In this document: one piece after another, positions 9,961-16,094 of the stretch
How positions within the stretch are numbered: position 1 is the stretch's first letter
How the letters are laid out: each line of letters opens with the position of its first letter
Source: Lobulomyces angularis
Lineage: Eukaryota > Chytridiomycota > Chytridiomycetes > Lobulomycetales > Lobulomycetaceae
Assembly: GCA_027604685.1 (NCBI GenBank)
Contig: JADHYX010000464.1
Location: 1 to 16,094 of the forward strand
Direction: 5' to 3'
Length of the DNA: 16,094 nt
The notes under the pieces: generated by a model
The model's database searches: none
What the model was told of the DNA's origin: nothing
What the model saw: the letters and a program-made list of their open reading frames with translations, nothing else
Translations under genes and position numbers: made by a program

Positions 9961-10629
9961 GATAATTTAAGCACTTTCAGGATAAAAGTTAAAATGTTTG
10001 AAATTTTTGAGTAGTTTTGAGTTTCGTAATTGTATGCAATATAAAAAAAAAAAAATAAATCAAAAAACAAAACTTGTCTTAATCAAATTTTTGCTACTAA
10101 TTATCAAACAATTTTTTATTATAATTTTCTATTTTTTTTTTTTTTTTTGTTTGCAATGTTTTAAAAGAATTTTTTTTCAATTTTTTTTTTTTTTTTTTTT
10201 TCGGCAAAAAAAAATTATTTTTTTTTTTTTAATTATTTTTTTAACTTGGAGCATTAAGGTTGTAAAAAGCTGTTACGTTTTAAGCAATGACAAATTTCTT
10301 GGTAATTTATAAATTTAATTAAATTTTAAATTGGTTTATACTCTGTTTTGCAAACTTATTGCACCACGAATTTTGTTACTGAAGTTTTTGGTAGGCTTAT
10401 TTATCCACAAGTTATATTGGAAATTAAATACTGTTAACGATAAAATAAAAAAAAAATGCAACTGCTATCAAAACATCAAATTTATAGTTATTTGCAAGAT
10501 ATAAAATGTCTATAACAAAAAAATCAAAGAAAAAGAAAGAAAGGAAGAAATTTAATATTTAACTATTAAAATCTTGACTACGTTGTTAAAATTGTTATAT
10601 ACAACTTATTAAATTCTTGAATTTAATAT
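9961..10629. promoter_or_regulatory. Spacer: IRE1 promoter side and 3' end of the membrane protein gene
   Basis: Both neighbours are on the minus strand, so this 669-bp gap holds the IRE1 promoter/leader (low coordinates) and the 3' untranslated region of the small membrane protein gene. About 10125-10240 is nearly continuous T on the plus strand. About 10241-10450 is less A/T-biased, with short mixed segments, but I found no reading frame, tRNA cloverleaf or snRNA motif there. A purine-rich GAAAGAAAGGAAGAAA segment lies near 10533-10550. Confidence 0.45.
10120..10240. repeat. Long poly(T)/poly(A) low-complexity tract
   Basis: A cluster of T-runs, the longest about 22 T just before a TCGGC, is interrupted by an A-run and then further T-runs. 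It creates the spurious Phe-rich 104-codon plus-strand frame at 9998-10312. Such tracts are typical of extremely A/T-rich genomes and may act as a nucleosome-poor region upstream of IRE1. Confidence 0.7.
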
Positions 10630-11590
10630 TTATACTTTGTTTACACTCACATTTGCTGTACAACTTACAGTTAAACTTTTTTTGGTAATCAATTTATAAA
10701 AAATTGCAGCTATTCCACAGTGAACAAATCCTGATAATAATTGAAATATTCCAATTCCTAAAAAAAAATTTGCTAGCCTAAAAAAAATTAAAAGTTTCAA
10801 AAAAATTTTTTTTCTACTTACGACGTTAGGTAAGAATAATAAAATTCTGAAAGGTTTGCAGTAAAATCATCGTTTTTCCACCAGTTAGGATTGAGAGTTG
10901 AGTTTGTAGTGCTGTTTCCAATATCGTAGTAAATATCAATACCAGGACTTGAGGAACTACTTGCGCTTGACGAAGTTATTGAACGTTTAACTTGATCTTA
11001 CCATAAAAAAAAATAATACTAAGTACAATAGAAACTTTTTTTTATTTAAAAAATATTTTTACCAGCCTGACTTCGAATTACATGGCTGACAATGAGCTCT
11101 ACTATTCCAACTATTATTCCACCAAGTCCACAACCAATCTATCAGCATTATTAGCTTTAATTTATTAGAACTTACATTATAAGCTGCTCTCCCTCTGTTG
11201 CTTCTGAAAATGCAAAATCCGCAGCATAGTGCCAAAATTGGTTGCACAAATAGCTATTATAAATAATTATACATTTATTTGAAAAAACATCTTACCGCTA
11301 AGGCAAATCCTGTAAGTACTGCATAAGAAACATTTAAAGTTTTCGCTTCAATTTCATCCAAATCAGGAATAGTTTGAGGAGGAGGAGCTAATTAAAAAAC
11401 AAAAAAAAAATATAAATTAAAATAAACTGCTTAAATTTTAAAAAAGAAAAAATTTCTTTATACCTTGTACATAAATGTATTGAACGCCAGCTTGTCCAAA
11501 TTGTGGATGTTGTTCTTGATATTGAACTATTACTTGGGGTTGCTGTTGTAGTTGATAATGTGGTGGTAGAGGACTTGATGGCTTATCCAT
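10630..11590 (-). CDS. Unrecognised small multi-span membrane protein with Gln/Pro-rich N-tail
   Basis: Six exons (11590-11464, 11387-11296, 11253-11176, 11138-11063, 10996-10822, 10777-10630) give 231 residues in one consistent frame. I do not recognise the family. The N-terminal 50 residues are rich in Pro, Gln and Tyr (MDKPSSPLPPHYQLQQQ). Hydrophobic spans lie at about 64-89, 97-120 and 185-211. Between the second and third is a Ser/Asn/Thr-rich loop (about 121-183) with NST sequons (for example NSTTNST), which suggests it faces the ER lumen or outside. The first span is followed by a basic RSNRGR turn, and the spans contain Gly and Cys (CGLGGIIVGIVE, LCCGFCIF). The layout resembles small tetraspan-type proteins but one span short. 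Intron 3 is only 37 nt. The end is less certain: a perfect GTAAGT donor follows Thr218 in the last exon, so an additional exon could replace the last residues. Confidence 0.75.
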
Positions 11591-11822
11591 TTTAACTTTT
11601 TTTTTTTTATTGAAAATTAAAAGTTTTAATATTACTAACCAATCACCTAATATTATCGCCAAACTTTTTTGTGGAAAACTTCATGCAATATTAAAGTTCA
11701 ATGAGAAAATTCATATGTATACATAATTAATAAAATACTTTATTTTTTTTTGAGTAAACTAAATCTTTTAAAACAAAAAAAACTCATATATGGTTTTTAA
11801 AATCTTAACAAAAATATATATT
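11591..11822. promoter_or_regulatory. Spacer: promoter side of membrane protein gene and CYP51 3' end
   Basis: This 232-bp gap separates two minus-strand genes. The frame of the membrane protein is open upstream of its ATG for about 24 codons without a stop, but the first ATG with a plausible exon is at 11590. A/T-rich, with no other signal seen. Confidence 0.35.
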
Positions 11823-13911
<2,089 letters not shown>

Positions 13912-14388
13912 GCTGCTTTTTTATTTTAAAAGTAAAATTATCTTGGTTTAAGATCACTTGAAGATAAATTGTAATGTTTTTTTTTGAAAATGAAACCATT
14001 TAGTGTTTTAAACAATTTGCATCAGGCGATCGAACAAAAAAAATTTCAAGTTCCTTTGAAAATTTAAAAATTTTGATGTGGTTCGAGTTTTTTTTTTAAG
14101 GTGAGATTATGCTGCAAAAATTATTAGGAAAGCGCTGTTTCTTTAAAAAAAAAACAACTTTAGTAGTGTTTTTGGGTGATCCTACCACAGATGAAACCTG
14201 TTATTTTTTTTTACATAAAAATCCTCTATAAAACACTTGGAAAAATATAAAATTTCCCTTCTTGAAAACTTTTTTTTTTTTTTTTTTTTTAATTAAAAAT
14301 AATAGTTGTTTCTGAAATCGTACGAATCTCTTAAATTTTCTTCAACAATTTTGAGTATATAACATAAGAAATTTTTCAGTTTTGTTTA
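13912..14388. promoter_or_regulatory. Divergent promoter region shared by CYP51 and HMG-CoA synthase
   Basis: This 477-bp gap carries the 5' ends of two sterol-synthesis genes transcribed away from each other. It is A/T-rich with a long T-run at about 14269-14290, but has several G/C-containing islands that stand out: CGATCG near 14027-14032, GGGTGAT at 14174-14180 (ATCACCC on the minus strand, resembling part of an SREBP site) and the palindrome TCGTACGA at 14318-14325 (resembling the TCGTATA core bound by yeast Upc2). No coding frame is supported. The regulatory reading is inference. Confidence 0.5.
14318..14325. promoter_or_regulatory. Candidate palindromic factor site TCGTACGA
   Basis: An 8-bp perfect palindrome lies 63 bp before the HMG-CoA synthase start codon in otherwise A/T-rich DNA. 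Six of the seven bases of the yeast sterol-response core TCGTATA match. A single copy of a short motif is weak evidence, so this is only a candidate. Confidence 0.2.
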
Positions 14389-16065
14389 ATGCATCAAAAA
14401 ATGCTAGGAAATTTTACTCATTCTCCTCCACCCAACATAGGAATTGTTGCTATTGAAGCTCACATCCCTAAAAAATATGTTAACCAAGATGAGTTAGAAG
14501 GTAAAATTTAAAATTCTCATTTTGATTTTCAGCGCTCTAACTTTTTTTCTTTTCTTTTTCTGTTAAGATTTTGATGGAGTATCAAAAGGAAAATACACAA
14601 TTGGTTTAGGGCAATTAAACATGGCAATCTGTGATGATAGACATGATATTAATTCCATTTGTTTGTCAGGTAAAATTAATTCCTAGTTCAAAATTGTGTT
14701 AAAAAAAGAAAAATTATTTAATTTAGTTGTTTCCTCTTTGATAAAAAAGTACAAAATCAAGTTTAGTGATATTGGCAGGCTAGAAGTTGGGACTGAAACT
14801 ATTATTGATAAATCAAAATCAGTAAAAACCGTTTTAATGCAACTTTTCAAGGAAAGTGGAAACTTTGATGTTGAAGGAGTGGATACTACTAATGCTTGCT
14901 ATGGGGCAACTAACGCATTGTTTAATGCTGTTAATTGGATAGAAAGTAGTTATTGGGATGGTAGATATGCATTGGTGGTTAGTGCTGATATTGCTGTATA
15001 CAAAACTGGTAATGCTAGACCAACAGGTAAAAATTTTCTTTTTTATTTGTATTATAATTTTTTAACTTTTAAACATTTTTTTAGGTGGTGCTGGAGCTGT
15101 AGCCATGTTAATTGGACCAAACGCTCCAATTGTTTTTGACAATGGCATCAGAGCAAGTCATATGGATCATCTATACGATTTTTATAAACCTGACTTACAT
15201 AGTGAATACCCAATCGTTGATGGGCCTCTTTCAAATAAGAGCTATATAACTGCTGTAGATGCCACCTATAACCTATTTTTAAATAAAATAGAAAAGAGAT
15301 ATAAAGGTAATCAATTTATCTACCAAATTTAACTTTAAATTTAATAAAAATTTTTCATCTAGACACCGCATCAAAGTTAAATTCAGAAAATTTGGCAGAC
15401 TACTTTTTGTTTCACTCACCATATGTAAAATTAGTGCAGAAATCGTTTGCCAGATTAGCTTTTAACGACTTCAAAAGACATCCTGAAAATGAAAAGTTTT
15501 CCAATTTAGGATTAGAAAAGTATGCAGATATACCTTTGGAAGAAACCTACACAAACAAAGACATGGAAAAAATTTTTATGAATCTTACCAAAAAAGACTT
15601 TTTGAAAAAGGTTGACCCAGGTTTGACAGTTAGTAAAAATTTAGGAAATATGTATTGCGCTAGTTTATATGGTGGATTAGTTAGTTTAATAGGTGGTGTG
15701 GATAGTGAAGATTTGGTAACAATTTGTTAATGATTTTTTTTTGTTAATTTTTTTTTTTACAGCAAAATAAAAGAATCGCTTTATTTTCTTATGGTAGCGG
15801 TATGGCCTCATCAATGTTTTCAATGAAAGTCGTTTCCTCTACCGAAAAAATGAAAGAAAAATTAGACCTGGAACATAAACTAAAAAATAGAACAAAAATT
15901 ACACCGCAAGAATTTAACAGCATTATGGAATTGAGAGAAAAATGCCATAATATGAAAGATTATAAACCAGTAGGAGGAATTCAAGAAAATTTAGATATGT
16001 GGAAAGATGACTATTATTTAGATTTTGTTGATGAAAAATTTAGAAGAAACTATTTAAAAGTTTAA
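14389..16065 (+). CDS. Hydroxymethylglutaryl-CoA synthase (cytosolic type)
   Basis: Six exons (14389-14500, 14568-14669, 14727-15026, 15085-15306, 15363-15715, 15763-16065) encode 463 residues. The enzyme condenses acetyl-CoA with acetoacetyl-CoA to HMG-CoA, the substrate of HMG-CoA reductase at the entry to the mevalonate and sterol pathway. Conserved blocks run throughout: [35 protein letters not shown] with the catalytic Glu, DTTNACYGA with the acyl-accepting Cys at 129 (same number as human), [44 protein letters not shown] with the catalytic His at 263, [11 protein letters not shown] and LFSYGSGMA. There is no N-terminal targeting extension, which supports a cytosolic enzyme. The C-terminus stops soon after VDEKFRRNY, shorter than the 520-residue human form. 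A second ATG at 14401 could also serve as start. It is divergent from CYP51. Confidence 0.97.
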
Positions 16066-16094
16066 TTTTTTTCTCTTTTTAATATTTAGCTACA

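Noticed and set aside
9998..10312. 104-codon Phe-rich plus-strand frame
   Set aside because: It is a product of the long T-tract, with low complexity and no homology signal.
10630..11590. Assignment of the small membrane protein as SCAMP
   Set aside because: The Pro/Gln-rich N-tail suggested it, but there is no NPF repeat or coiled coil, and the four-span SCAMP core is missing.
14080..14090. B-box-like GGTTCGAGTTT followed by a T-run, possible Pol III gene
   Set aside because: The flanks do not pair as a T-arm, no cloverleaf or A-box at proper spacing is visible, and the T-run follows too soon.

Overview
This is a nuclear segment from an A+T-rich, intron-dense eukaryote. Seven protein genes are packed into 16 kb. 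Joining exons by protein conservation, frame and GT..AG boundaries gives 46 short introns (37-106 nt), and every model closes on a multiple of three with standard stops (TAA or TAG). IRE1, CYP51, HMG-CoA synthase and a TMEM62-type protein suggest a microbial opisthokont, such as an early-diverging fungus or relative, or an amoebozoan. That placement is inference; the sequence alone does not fix the lineage. No rRNA, tRNA, mobile element, CRISPR array or bacterial-type operon signal was seen.

Layout: (1) 451-3735, minus: TMEM62-like metallophosphoesterase with a polytopic C-terminus, 12 exons. (2) 4088-4580, minus: small TFIIIC subunit of the GTF3C6/Sfc7/Tfc7 type, 3 exons. (3) 4659-6316, plus: type II membrane protein of an uncharacterised, glycosyltransferase-like family, 9 exons, only 78 bp head-to-head from the TFIIIC gene. 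(4) 6512-9960, minus: full-length IRE1 (ER-stress sensor kinase/RNase), 9 exons, convergent with gene 3. (5) 10630-11590, minus: unrecognised small membrane protein with a Gln/Pro-rich N-tail, 6 exons. (6) 11823-13911, minus: CYP51 sterol 14-alpha-demethylase, 8 exons. (7) 14389-16065, plus: cytosolic HMG-CoA synthase, 6 exons.

Functional links: CYP51 and HMG-CoA synthase are a late and an early enzyme of sterol synthesis. They share a 477-bp divergent intergenic region, which suggests shared control. IRE1 and the putative glycosyltransferase-like protein both concern the secretory pathway, but their convergent arrangement gives no evidence of co-regulation. Intergenic DNA is very A/T-rich with long T or A runs and holds no further gene I can support. 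Most simple ORFs outside these models are antisense or intron shadows.
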